64,000 bases of DNA, taken from the NCBI GenBank assembly GCA_037976565.1, contig CP137680.1, positions 14,157,233 through 14,221,232 on the forward strand, written 5' to 3'. This DNA comes from Mesocentrotus franciscanus (Eukaryota; Echinodermata; Echinoidea; Camarodonta; Strongylocentrotidae). Shown piece by piece: positions 43,018 through 53,480 of this stretch. Each line of letters opens with the position of its first letter. Positions within the stretch are counted from its first letter, which is position 1. Below the pieces are notes generated by a model. It was not told the DNA's origin and made no database searches. It saw only the letters and a list, made by a program, of their open reading frames with translations. Made by a program: the position numbers and the translations under genes.

Positions 43018-44037
43018 TCTACTACTACTACATCACTTTGTCGCGAAAATTCTAACAAATCATACGATGCCATTCTTTCTCGTGAAGTTCCAAACATTAA
43101 ATGTCCCTAGTTCGCCGTCTGCGTGGAGCATTTTTCCTGCCCTTTTCCACTCTCAGAGTCGGACTCGAGATCAAGGCTTTTTAGATAAATCTCAAATAAT
43201 TTGTCTTGATGAATTAATTTGTTCAATTGCAGTGTTTCTATCTCCCTGATCCAAGTGTTATTATTAATGCCACTCTATAAAGTATGTGTTCATGACATGA
43301 CAAAGTGGATGAGGTATTGAGTTGTACTGAACGAAACAAGATGACTGTCATTTATAATAATAATACATAAGATTTGTAAGGCACCAAATCCACTTGACAA
43401 TCAAATGCTCAAGGTGCAGCTTGTGCAAAAGATGAAATACATGATAAATAGACAAAAGTACAATAGGAAAGGTATGATGGTTGTTGACAAATTCAGTTGG
43501 TCATGTCAGTTCTCATTTGCGAATATGTAGAACTGTGACGGGCTAATGTAGCTTTACAAGCTCAATTGATGAGATAAACTGAGCACAGCATAAAGGTATA
43601 TTTTGTGGGGCAGTTTTTAAACAAGAGCGCTGTCTTTTCGTTAAATTAGTTGTCTGTGAACTGTGAAAGATAACAATGATAAGACAATTATTAAAAGATG
43701 ACCAATTTTTCTATCGAATGCGAAAACATGTCAAAATGCGGATAGGGCCTATAGATGTAGGGAAAATTATGAGAAAGATTTTATCTTTCGTTTCGATATC
43801 TTTTCCTCAGATTAACTTTAACAGAAGAACCTAACTCATGGAACTTATTATAGACATTGCCACAAATGTTGAAGATGCAAGATGGTATGGACACCTAAAG
43901 ATTTCACATAAAAATTGACAGGTATAGGCCTACATGTACGTCTATTTATAAACATGATGGTGTAATATTCAGTGATCTTGAAATTTATTTTCCTTAATAT
44001 ATGTAGGTAAACCATGAAAAGATATATAAAAGAGATA
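43018..44037. other. No recognised feature
   Basis: AT-rich unique sequence with short frames only. No repeat termini or splice-bounded ORF was identified. Confidence 0.5.
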
Positions 44038-44209
44038 CAGTCAAACCTGTCTATAGCGACCGCCTAAGGGAAACACAAAAAGTGGTCTTTGTAGACAGGT
44101 TCCTTTAGTACATGTTTCAATGAGAAACCATTTTCAAGGGAAACAAAAATGTGGTCCTTGTAGACAGGTGGTCTTTGTAGACAGGTGGTCACTAAAGCAG
44201 GTTTGACTG
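44038..44209. mobile_element. Mariner/pogo-type MITE, 172 bp
   Basis: TA on both sides. Starts CAGTCAAACCTGTCTATAGC and ends GTCACTAAAGCAGGTTTGACTG, inverted repeats. The interior contains repeated GTGGTC(T/C)TTGTAGACAGGT. A sister copy is at 52576-52765. Confidence 0.8.
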
Positions 44210-44489
44210 TATATGAGTACAATTGTGGAGTAAATGTGATAATTTTGGATTGTTTTCAAAATGTTTTAACATTTGTAAATAGAATGTATGGAAGTGATTC
44301 ATTTCTAGGATGGACTAATGTGGCCACAGTAAAGTGGTATCATTTGAAAATGTTTTATATTGTGGGGTGTCAGGAAGAGTTTGGAAACAATGTTTCCAAA
44401 GTCAGTAGATTTACAAATCTGTCAGAAACAAGTTCTGTAAATGACCTGTCACAAATTTGTATGAGGAGGGAGGGGAGGGACAGAAGAGG

Positions 44490-44870
44490 TAAAATCTTGA
44501 TCATCAAACACTGCCCCACGTGAACATGTATTCTTGTTGAGAAGACTTAATGATGAACATTAGTGCAATTATAATTTGTGTATACTGCTTTTACATATTT
44601 AATTTTTCATTTTTTTTCTTCATTTTTTAGGATGATGCTTTCCCATAGGAGATGAACGCCGATGGAGCAAGATGACAACTTGAGGAGACAAAGGCAGAAC
44701 AACAAAATAATGGGCCGTTTTGGAGAGGTACATGGTTATGAAAGTTTCCTTCTATCCTGACAACAATCTCTTTTCAAATTTTCCTTTTCTGTTTGTTGAG
44801 ACCATTGGAGTCCAGATTACAGGGACTCCATGTGTATACAGACAGAAATGGGGAAATCTAACCATGATAA
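44490..44870 (+). repeat. Duplicated exon-like block, copy 1
   Basis: About 380 bp that recurs at 45728-46100 with ~90% identity, covering intron-like and exon-like parts. The offset is ~1.24 kb. Between the copies lies sequence with its own short repeats. Confidence 0.8.
44662..44727 (+). CDS. Candidate coding part of duplicated exon, copy 1
   Basis: A pyrimidine-rich run and TTTTTTAG acceptor end at 44630. After a 31-base leader with stops, ATG at 44662 opens 22 codons that run to a GTACAT donor after 44727. The peptide is M-E-Q then DDNLRRQRQNNKIMG and RFGE. Copy 2 (45908-45973) has the same length, same splice sites and two amino-acid changes (E to K, R to C). If real, this would be a duplicated first coding exon. 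Intronic flanks are equally conserved, so selection is not shown. The family is not recognised. Confidence 0.3.
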
Positions 44871-45229
44871 CAAGTTGATTTGAATCATAGTAGAAATATC
44901 ATCAAAAAACAAATGAAGGTTATAGAGTACCGAAGTGTGATGTATTGGCCAAGTTGTCAAGGGTGCTGGTTCCAAACAATTTTGTGCTAAGCAATGGCGT
45001 GGTGATATCACCAGCGCCACACACTGAATTTGCCCAGGTCCATCCCGTTGCTTGAATGATTTTGCGGTGAACCTCATGCACAGGCTCTGTTGATTGGAAC
45101 CAGTAACCAAGACGACGATGAAATATGGCATTTATAGCCCTTCGGTACTATTAAGTTTGACAGTTTGGTTCATTTAATAAATACATGTAGATGAAAATCT
45201 AAGAAATTATTTATTAGCTCACCTCAGCA

Positions 45230-45490
45230 AAATGCTCAACTTGACAGGAATCGTCCTTGGGAAAGGAAGTATCTAAAGTTGTTGATATGAGGTAACCATC
45301 TGGCATGGGGGCAGCCCCCCAGGTGCCCCAGGGTCATATTTTGATATACTCTTACTTCTATAAAAGGATTGTTGGAATTTAAGCAATCTTGATAGGAATT
45401 ATCCTTGGGTGAAAGGGATCTAACTTTGTGAGAATGAGTCTCTCTGACATGTGGGCAGCCTCTCCCCAAAATTGCCCCAGGGACTACGGT
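45230..45490 (+). repeat. Two diverged ~145-bp repeats
   Basis: ACTTGACAGGAATCGTCCTTGGG (45238) and ATCTTGATAGGAATTATCC (45387) begin parallel segments that each end near a GGGCAGCC..CCCCAGG.GCCCCAGGG motif. Confidence 0.55.
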
Positions 45491-45727
45491 TATAAAATTT
45501 CAATGTCTTCCTTAAAAAAAACTACATATAACTTTCACAAATGTAATTTTCTAGAGAGAGGAAGGGGGGATGGTACTGGATGTTGATTGACATACTACCT
45601 CTCATGTAAGCATAATGTCCGCGAAACTCTTGATTCAATTTTTCAACTCACACTGAAATATGTGGTTATAATGGTTTAATTGCCCTAACCAACCCGACCC
45701 CTAAAAAAAAAGAAGTTGTTTTCATTT

Positions 45728-46100
45728 TAGGTAAAGTAAAATCTTGATCATCTACCCATGGACCTACTACGAACACTGCCCCCAGCTGAACATATGTATC
45801 CTTGTTCAGAAGACTGATCAACATGAGGGCAATTATAATTTGTGTATAATGCTTTTGCATTATTTTAAATTTTTAGGATGATGCTTCACCATAGGAGATG
45901 AACGCTGATGAAGCAAGATGACAACTTGAGGAGACAAAGGCAGAACAACAAAATAATGGGCTGTTTTGGAGAGGTACATGGTTATGAAAGTTTCTTCTCT
46001 AACAATCTCTTTTAAAATCATCCCTTTTCCGTTGTTGAGACCACTGGAGTCCAGATTACAGGAATCCATGTGTATACAGACAGAACTAGGCAAATCTAAC
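45728..46100 (+). repeat. Duplicated exon-like block, copy 2
   Basis: Second copy of 44490-44870, with small indels (for example shorter pyrimidine tract before the acceptor). Confidence 0.8.
45908..45973 (+). CDS. Candidate coding part of duplicated exon, copy 2
   Basis: ATG at 45908, 22 codons to the GTACAT donor after 45973. The acceptor ends at 45876. The frame is intact as in copy 1, with E-to-K and R-to-C changes. Mutually exclusive or tandem exon use is possible but unproven. Confidence 0.3.
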
Positions 46101-46114
46101 CTAATCTAACATTT

Positions 46115-46290
46115 ATTTGTCAAATAAACCCAACTGTCAACCTTAAAGGGAGTGTAGACTGACGAGACTAAGTGTCTTTCCCATGGCCTGACTCGGGGCT
46201 AATCGAGATTAAGTCGCTGACTACCGTTAATCCAGTCCATTCGTTTACGTGCAGTTGTCCAAAGAAGACGTAGATGGCATTAACCAGTAT
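46115..46290 (-). mobile_element. Possible SINE fragment
   Basis: Minus strand contains CATGGGAAAGACACTTAGTC, similar to the GGCAAGACACTTAA motif conserved in several metazoan SINE tails. The head was not identified. Confidence 0.3.
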
Positions 46291-46594
46291 TTGCCAAGCT
46301 ACACGGCCTTTAATAAAAAATTGGATTTGGTAATTCTCAAAAAAACATATTTAAATATTACATGTACTTTCTATTTACGGATGGTTCCAGTCAAGTATGG
46401 TTAACCTCACATTTTCAGAGATTTCGCTGCAAGTCTTATGCACATTCTGATACCATTTTCGTCGAAATCCATATACCATTACAATTAGTATGCGCATGTC
46501 ATCAAAAAGTGCAATACTTGCATATATTCATGTACAAGCAGAAATGTGTAGCGCATATCACATTTTAAACATCTCTATGCGCTTCCAAATTTAG

Positions 46595-46795
46595 AAATTA
46601 TTAACCGGCTTTAGCTGTGCCACCATTACGGCGCTCTAGCATTTCAAGGAATTAATTCCAGCCATTTACCTCACCCAGGTCGAGTGTGGCAAATGTAGAT
46701 TAATGTCTTACTAAAGAACATTGGTGATGCAGCGGAACTCGAACAGCGGACCTTGTGATCCGCAGTCCGATGACACATCCACATATACAGGTTTA
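46595..46795 (-). mobile_element. tRNA-derived SINE, minus strand
   Basis: B box GTTCGAGTTCC (complement of 46734-46744) follows a head containing CGGACTGCGGATCACAAGG. Downstream: TAATCTACATTTGCCACAC, CGACCTGGGTGAGGTAAATG, GGAATTAATTCCTTGAAATG, then GCGCCGTAATGG and AGCTAAAGCCGGTTAATAAT. This body is one I associate with abundant sea-urchin and amphioxus SINEs (recollection). The gap at 46822 starts just beyond its 5' end. Confidence 0.65.
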
Positions 46796-46821
46796 GATGT
46801 ATTTCTTCATAAGTGAGCTTT

Positions 46822-47321
46822 NNNNNNNNNNNNNNNNNNNNNNNNNNNNNNNNNNNNNNNNNNNNNNNNNNNNNNNNNNNNNNNNNNNNNNNNNNNNNNN
46901 NNNNNNNNNNNNNNNNNNNNNNNNNNNNNNNNNNNNNNNNNNNNNNNNNNNNNNNNNNNNNNNNNNNNNNNNNNNNNNNNNNNNNNNNNNNNNNNNNNNN
47001 NNNNNNNNNNNNNNNNNNNNNNNNNNNNNNNNNNNNNNNNNNNNNNNNNNNNNNNNNNNNNNNNNNNNNNNNNNNNNNNNNNNNNNNNNNNNNNNNNNNN
47101 NNNNNNNNNNNNNNNNNNNNNNNNNNNNNNNNNNNNNNNNNNNNNNNNNNNNNNNNNNNNNNNNNNNNNNNNNNNNNNNNNNNNNNNNNNNNNNNNNNNN
47201 NNNNNNNNNNNNNNNNNNNNNNNNNNNNNNNNNNNNNNNNNNNNNNNNNNNNNNNNNNNNNNNNNNNNNNNNNNNNNNNNNNNNNNNNNNNNNNNNNNNN
47301 NNNNNNNNNNNNNNNNNNNNN
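46822..47321. other. Assembly gap, 500 N
   Basis: Exactly 500 unknown bases, a conventional placeholder length. The true size is unknown. A two-copy tandem repeat begins at its right edge, so a collapsed or unassembled tandem array is likely. Confidence 0.95.
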
Positions 47322-47565
47322 TCATGCAGCATTCAAATGGACTTCCAATCCAGCTCTTTTACATTGGTAACTTGGCCCAGGCTTTGACGGCTGTAGAAGG
47401 AGGAGACATCAATCGTCAGACTGATAGCAGTTTGCACCTTTTTCTTTTCATGCAGCATTCAAATGGACTTCCAATCCAGCTCTTTTCATTGGTAACTAGG
47501 CCCAGGCTTTGACGGCTGTAGAAGGAGGAGGCATCAATCGTCAGACGATAGCAGTTTGTGCTGGG
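47322..47565 (+). repeat. Two ~128-bp tandem repeats next to the gap
   Basis: TCATGCAGCATTCAAATGGA at 47322 and again at 47448, with TTTGACGGCTGTAGAAGGAG and CATCAATCGTCAGAC in each. The first copy starts at the gap edge. Confidence 0.85.
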
Positions 47566-47609
47566 CTGCCCCCCGTCATTTAAAATGTGGGCATGTACCG
47601 TTGATCTAA

Positions 47610-47730
47610 ATACAGTGGAACCTCGTTATAATAAACACTATAATTATCCAAATGTAATTTTGATGGTCCCACTTCTTTGTATTCTGGTTTTGGGCCCTCA
47701 TATAACAAGGCTCAAATATAACTACAATGT
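47610..47730 (+). mobile_element. Pogo/Tigger-type end
   Basis: CAGTGGAACCTCGTTATAAT is the typical start of pogo/Tigger-like elements and their MITEs. The expected inverted end is only weakly visible (ATAACAAGGCTCAAAT near 47702), so the copy is degraded. Confidence 0.5.
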
Positions 47731-48560
47731 AGGTAATTTCCTTGTGACTTCTCTTTACCAATCATTAGTCATTATATAAATGCACCATTTTCTATGAAAA
47801 CTTAATTTACCACTGCACATGTGCAGGAATTACGCAGTCAAGATGTACATATTATATTATAATTTGTGTTTCAATCTATCACTTCCAGTTTTATATTGCA
47901 CATTTTTTGCATACAAAGCCATTTTTATTACAAAAATTCAATCTCGTTTTCTAAATTAAATATCAATACCATTAAGTAATTGTTGTACTTTTCTATTAAA
48001 TGTAATTAGGGATGAATACATGATTGATACGGTATAATTTGCCATCATTATTTCACATAAATATGTCTTGGTAGTTAAAGGTACATGTAGTCCAGAATGT
48101 GTGGTGAAGAATATAGACCAAAGGAAGAGTGTAGGGTGGGTTGTGAAAAATTGTTAGGTGAAACGTATGATTGTGAAAGGCAGAATGGAAGGCCCATAAT
48201 GAATATGTGATTGTGAAAGGATGAGAAAAAAGGAAGGGAATACAGGAAGTAGATTGAATGCACTGATTTATAGTAGATGTCATTAATGAATTACAAATGA
48301 ATGAGTTAGGATAACATGTGTGAATGAAAGTTGACCGAAGGATACAAGAGCTGAATAAACACGTACATGTATAATACATTCATTCACATTCCTCCATATA
48401 TTACCCAGGGGGCAAACTCCCATATTTTGGAGGAACTCGCATGTCGAGTAGTAGTAGTCCTATATAAGTGCATCATATGACCACTTCATAACATCCTATG
48501 GTGGACTACTTTTATAGAAATGCATGGTGGGCCCTTCCAGAGAGTGCCTAATGTGTTTGT
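47731..48560. other. No recognised feature
   Basis: AT-rich sequence. GTATGATTGTGAAAGG and ATATGTGATTGTGAAAGG form a small local repeat near 48165-48220. The minus-strand frame at 48053-48379 is low-complexity (C/S/F/H-rich) and without family motif. Confidence 0.5.
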
Positions 48561-48564
48561 GTGC

Positions 48565-50199
48565 TGGAAAAAGGTATGTTGGGGGGGCAGACAAAAAATC
48601 TGCATCACCCCACTCTTACATGCAGGCCCGCTGAATGCTTTTCATAGTGGTGGGGGAGGGTAGGTATATATGATGTATCATATGATCAGGCCGTAGACGT
48701 AGAGGCGATAGTCGGTGATGCGGTGAGGCGGTGAGTCAGAGGTAGAGCGTGCGTAAGGCGGGTCAGGGTGGAGCCCCGGAGGCTCGGGGGTATGGGCATT
48801 TAATTCAGTCAGATGAGCATATTTTGATACCTTATTTGTGACACTGGCAGGACACTAATTGGCGTGGGGTCCAGGGCGTAAGCTAAGGGGTTTTAGGGAA
48901 TAAATGAGGTCAGATGAGCATCCATGCAGGGGCCCACCTTAGTGCCATTGGTTGGGTGTGGGCAAAGCCCCGGAAGCTCAGGGTTTTAAGCGTTTAATTA
49001 AGGTCAGATGAGCATATTTTGATACCTTATTTTTGACACTGGCAGGACACTAATTGGCGTTGGGTCAGGGCAGAGCCAGAAGCTCAGGGGTTTTAGGCAT
49101 TTTATAACGGTCAGATAAGCATTCAGGGGCCCGCCTTAGCCCTAGGTGGAATCCAGGGGCAGAGCTACCGGAAGCTCAGGGGTTTGAGGCTTTAATCAAG
49201 GTTAGATGAGCATATTTTATGTATTTTGTGACACTGGCAGGTCACTTTTCTTTCTTTCTTTTTCTCTTTCTTTCTATTTCTCGTTAATATACTTTTCAAA
49301 AAGGTGGGGGCTCGAGGCCCCGAGCCCCGCCGTTCCTCGGCCTTGACATTTAGGCCTCTAAATAAGCACATTTCTTGCCTGACTGTAAATATAGGAATTT
49401 GTCATTTTCCAACAAACGCATAAACAATTATAATTTACTAAAAAGTGAGGAAAAATCTCGGAAAACTATGTCGATCATTTCAGCAACATTTGTAAATCAC
49501 CGGTATCGAACTAGAAATAAACCATGTTTGAATTATATTGCCCCAAGCCCCCTCCATAAGTGCGCCATATGCAGTGCCCCCTCGAGCCTCACCTTGTTGC
49601 ATGGCGGGAAAAACGCAATTGATCTCTCCTACCTTTCTTCTTTCTCTTTTTTTTCTTCACTTTCTCTCCTCTTTCCCATTCCATTTCCTTACTTCTCTCT
49701 CTTTAGGGTTTGCTGGGGAGGAAGCCTGTTGCCCCCTTGATCGATCCACACGTTGTTGGCGGGATTCATCGCAACTGATCTCCCTTCTTTCTAATCACCT
49801 TTCTTTTCTTCTTCCTCTTTTTGTTCCCTTTTAGCTCTCCTCTTTCCCTTCCTTCTCTCTTTTTTGGCGGGAGGGAGGAGAGGCAAGGGCCTTTGCCCCC
49901 GATCCGAAGATTGCAATTGATATCCCCCTTCTTTTCTTTTCTAATTCTTCCTCTTTTTTTTCTCCTTCCCTTTATCTTCTCTTTTCCTTTTTTTAATTTC
50001 CTTTCCTTCCTTCTCTTTGTTTTTATGGGGGGTAACAGCCTAGGAGGTAAGGCCCTTTCGCCCCCATCTCCTTCTTTTCCCCTTTTTCTTCTTCCTAACT
50101 TTCCCTTTCTCTCCTTCCCTTTCCCTTCTTTTCCTTTTCTCTCTCTATTTGGCGGGGGAGGGGGGAAGGCCCACTCGGCCCCCTGGATCCACGCCTGGG
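48565..50199 (+). mobile_element. 5'-truncated copy of the GTGACACTGGCAG hAT family
   Basis: Follows the plan of 28103-29233 and 39146-42784: GGGGGGCAGACAAAAAATC, GCATCACC and GGCCCGCTGAA, then ~5 array units (48790-49250), the TTTTCCAACAAACGCATAAA and AATCACCGGTATCGAA segment, and four polypyrimidine/GGCGGG units. It ends CTGGATCCACGCCTG (50185-50199). The 5' terminal repeat is missing. It lacks the nested element found in 39146-42784 and so preserves its empty site near 49275. Confidence 0.7.
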
Positions 50200-50929
50200 G
50201 GTCTGAGTTGGAGCAGTACAATTCATTAAAATATATAATGTGTTAGGTATCATATTTCATTAAATTTTTGCAAACATATTATGATCTTTATAATTCGATA
50301 TTCATGTCCTGTAGGTAGCAAGTAGTGCTATTTATTAAGCTTCAGGATTAATTTTTTTTAAGTCGTAATGACCCGTAGCACAGAAAGACTCGCATCACAG
50401 TGGACCAGGAAATGCTAAGTAATAAACATGATATAGCAACATTGTATCGGAAAAGCCCACGATATTCAAATAAAAACATAATGTGGTACAAGGGTGGCGG
50501 AGCGTCTTTAAAAGTTGGGGCACCATAAATGGGCACTTTCTTGAAGAAAGAGGCACTTAAAAGATAACCTCAAAGCAAAATATACAATTTTCAAACATTG
50601 GTATACACATGTACCCTTATAATTATTGTGATTGATACATTTCAATATCAGGGATGATTTCACTGTTTATTATGATTTTGCGGCTGGGTGTGATGGTCTG
50701 AATTTCCATTTTCGAGTGAGCAATGAGAGCGAGCAAAAATTGTAAGATTTATGAGGACACAATTAAAGAGGACAAATCCAATCCTGATGGGGTTTTAACC
50801 ACAATCTCATCATGAAAGACTGAAAAGATTTGTAAATACATGATGTAGTTACATAATTTACAGCAACTGAAAATATGCGAGAACATGGCAATGAGTTTGA
50901 GGGTGAACACTCGAGAAAAAAATGCTATT
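50200..50929. other. No recognised feature
   Basis: AT-rich; no terminal repeats, exon-like block or RNA gene seen. Confidence 0.5.
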
Positions 50930-51490
50930 AGTCGCTTTAAATTAGGAGCACATGTTACGTAGAAAGGAAAAAGGGCACTTATTACAAAGGAAAAGAGGCA
51001 TGCATCTATCAGATTTTAATAAGGGCATTATTCTATCAGAGGTTAAAAGGGGTATTTATGAGACGTGGAAAGGGCTCTTAATAAAAAGGAACAAAGGCAC
51101 TTGTAAGAAAGGAAAAGGGATCACTTGTGAATAGTAAAAAGGAGCACTAATCAGAGATTAAAAGGAGCACTTATTAAAAAGGAAAACGGGCACATGTCAG
51201 ATTTGAATAGGGGCATTTACACAGTTGAAAAGGGGCATTTGTAAGAAGGGGAAAAGTGTCACTTATCAGAAGGACAAAAGGCAATTATATGAACAAGGAA
51301 AAGGTTATATGTCAAACTAAAAGGGCTATTTATTTGAAGAGGAAGTAAAGGGGACATTTTTCCTCTGTAAAAAGGGGAACTTTGCCGGTACTTGAAAAAG
51401 TGTTGGGGGCATGCCCCCGGAGGGATCGGAAACATATTTGTTTCTAAACAGGGGCACCGTATCTGAAGTAAAAGGGGCACTCGAAAACAT
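50930..51490 (+). repeat. Degenerate ~30-bp minisatellite
   Basis: Irregular repetition of AAAAGGGGCACTTATTAA, with AAAGG.AAAAGGGGCA and TCAGATTTTAATAAGGGCA variants, about 18 units. The purine-rich strand is plus throughout. Confidence 0.75.
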
Positions 51491-51574
51491 GGGGGCATTT
51501 TTGTGTTTTTGTTTCTAATTTTTGTTCTAAATCTTGCCTTTTAAGTACAGTCATCAAAGGTGTTTCAAATATCA

Positions 51575-51655
51575 ACATTGCATCCTCTCTTTCTCTCTCA
51601 CCCTCTCCCCTCTCTCTCTCTCTCTCTCTCTCTCCTTTCCCCCCTTCCCTCCTGT
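51575..51655 (+). repeat. (CT)n microsatellite
   Basis: Includes a 15-fold CT run at about 51610-51635, flanked by CCCTCTCCCC and CCTTTCCCC. Confidence 0.9.
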
Positions 51656-52164
51656 CATATAACTTTTTGATATCTTTGTATAGAATAATCATTTTACAAA
51701 ATATTATAAAGGAAACATTTCACAAATCAGCAGTCATTCTTTTCGCACATCACATGATTACGCCTCGTCAAATGCTCTGCAGTTTAGACATTCAAAATTT
51801 TAATATATACAATAACAGTTGAGTTATGTATTATATCATATTCTCACTGTCATATAGGCAGAAAATATTTAATAAATACAAGATAATATAATACAATTTT
51901 TAAAAAAGTTTTCCCCACATCACCTGTTACATTTTTGTTTAACTTCAAAGTTTCTAGGAATAGTAAGTAATGATATCTGCCTCAGCAGCGTGCATAGTTA
52001 TTTTTAAATGGTTAAATTATGATGCAATGAATGCACTTGCATTTCACGGGTTTTAGGAACGTTATTAAATATATTTTTAGACAATATCATCATCATGTAA
52101 AAGAAAAAAAACATCTAGTTCCTTTAGATGGGACACGAAAGTAAAACAAATCGGCCAGTACTGC

Positions 52165-52375
52165 AGTAGACACTTTTCGCCAATCGCTAGCAGACTCATC
52201 TCGCCGATCGGCCAGTGGACACTTTTCGCCAATCGCAGACTCATCTCGCCGATCTAGGAGACACATCTCGCCGGGGGAATGCGGCAAGATGTGTCTGTAA
52301 GACGCAGCTCGCCAGGCGAGATGCGTCTGTACAGACGTGATTTCGCTAAGACACATCTCGCCACGACACCGGCCT
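52165..52375 (-). repeat. GACACATCTCGCC repeat cluster
   Basis: Several copies of ACTCATCTCGCCGATC, GACACTTTTCGCCAATCG, GACACATCTCGCC and their inverses, ending GACACCGGC. Inverse family member of 33473-33650. Confidence 0.6.
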
Positions 52376-52429
52376 CAGAGCCGGAACCCACTACGATTAG
52401 TGATGATGGTGATATGTGGATAGTCAGAC

Positions 52430-53275
52430 AAAGATCTCATTGCAGAAAAAAGGGAAATCTCATCAACCAGAGAAAAGATAAAGATCAGTTTTTCAGACAG
52501 TTCGTGTCATCACCGAACTATACTGATGGATCCAAAGTTCCCGGGAAAGGGATCTGCTCAGCTGCTTTCTATGTACAGTCAAACCTGCTTTGGTGACAAC
52601 CTGTATAGAAAGACCACTTGTCTACAAAGACCACACTTTTGGTTTCCCTTGAAAATGGTTTCTCATTGAAACATGTATTAAAGGAACCTGTACATAAAGA
52701 CCACCTGCCTATAAAGACCACTTTTCTTGTCTCCCTTGGGTGGTCTTTATAGACAGGTTTCAATGTACCTTAATATACACAGGGGTTGTTATATTCACTG
52801 ACTCACTAAGCGCACTTTTTTCTCTACAACGACAACATGACGAACCCATTAATTATTACAGAGATTCTAATTTGTGCTACTAGGTTAAAATATAAAGGCA
52901 GTGACATACATCATATATCTTGATCCCAGGATCCCGGGACACTGTGGTATAATAGGAAATATAGGAAATAGCAGACTCCCGTGCTAAAGCTGATTTATCA
53001 AATAACATATAAATTAAAATGGCATTATCAGACATAAAACTAATATCAGAAATAAAACTACTAATACTACAGAGTTCCAAGATACTTTAGCAAGATAGAT
53101 GGAATCAAACAAACTCGGCCCTGAAAGAGCTTCAGCCATCAGCGACATCTCCATATACATGCAATTTAGAAGGGAGGGGGAGAGATACTATACTCCATTC
53201 GTCTTCGCTTTAATAGGAGTTATCGGATAACCAGTACCCTTCTCAACATTCGGAGAATAAGAAGACGGCCCAACC
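52430..53275 (+). pseudogene. LINE RNase H-domain remnant
   Basis: Translations in changing frames give, in order, YTDGSKVPGKGICSAA (first catalytic Asp region of RNase H), after the MITE VVIFTDSLSALFSLQ (second Asp region), then IPGHCGIIGN and, after a one-base shift, EIADSRAKADLSNN (the PGH.GI.GNE.AD..A block). The order is that of the RNase H domain found in I/R1/Ingi-type non-LTR retrotransposons. It is interrupted by a 190-bp MITE, frameshifts and stops, so it is inactive. A further downstream match (RLRFNRSYRITS) suggests the remnant runs to ~53275, almost to the acceptor of the glutamate-receptor exon. Confidence 0.75.
52576..52765. mobile_element. Mariner/pogo-type MITE, 190 bp, in LINE remnant
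   Basis: TA on both sides. Starts CAGTCAAACCTGCTTTGGTG, ends TAGACAGGTTTCAATG. Interior GACCAC(C/T)TG.CTA.AAAGACC repeats are shared with 44038-44209. It splits the RNase H frame, so it inserted after the LINE. Confidence 0.8.
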
Positions 53276-53315
53276 ATTTTTTTTTTAAATGTACGTCTTA
53301 CTTCTTTATTCACAG

Positions 53316-53480
53316 GACTTTGACACCATAGACACCAGTAACATGTCTTTTGGAGGAATGAACCTAACTGGCTTTTCACTGATCACCAACAAGAGCAGTG
53401 AAGCGTATCAAGATCTATTCGGTGATTGGTCAGATAAGTTCAGAGATTCCCATCCCACACTTGCGAACTCCAATGTAGGG
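53316..53480 (+). CDS. Ionotropic glutamate (kainate-type) receptor ATD exon
   Basis: Excellent acceptor (CTTCTTTATTCACAG ending at 53315) and donor (GTAAGTAG from 53481) bound 165 bases, 55 codons, phase 0 at both ends. The peptide includes NMSFGGMNLTGF, SLITNKSSEAYQ and FGDWSDKF. The pattern (Y/S)-x-G-x-N-(M/L)-T-G-F followed ~20 residues later by W is typical of the amino-terminal, leucine/isoleucine/valine-binding-protein-like domain of kainate and AMPA receptor subunits, where it precedes the segment with the ALMYDAV motif in the next exon. The protein would be an extracellular-facing part of a ligand-gated cation channel in the plasma membrane. No neighbouring exon was recognised in this window, so introns are at least several kb. 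The sequence is free of stops and clearly spliced, so a live gene is likely. The subtype is not certain. Confidence 0.75.

Noticed and set aside
46793..47387. Long ORFs on both strands across the gap
   Set aside because: They consist of unknown residues from 500 N.
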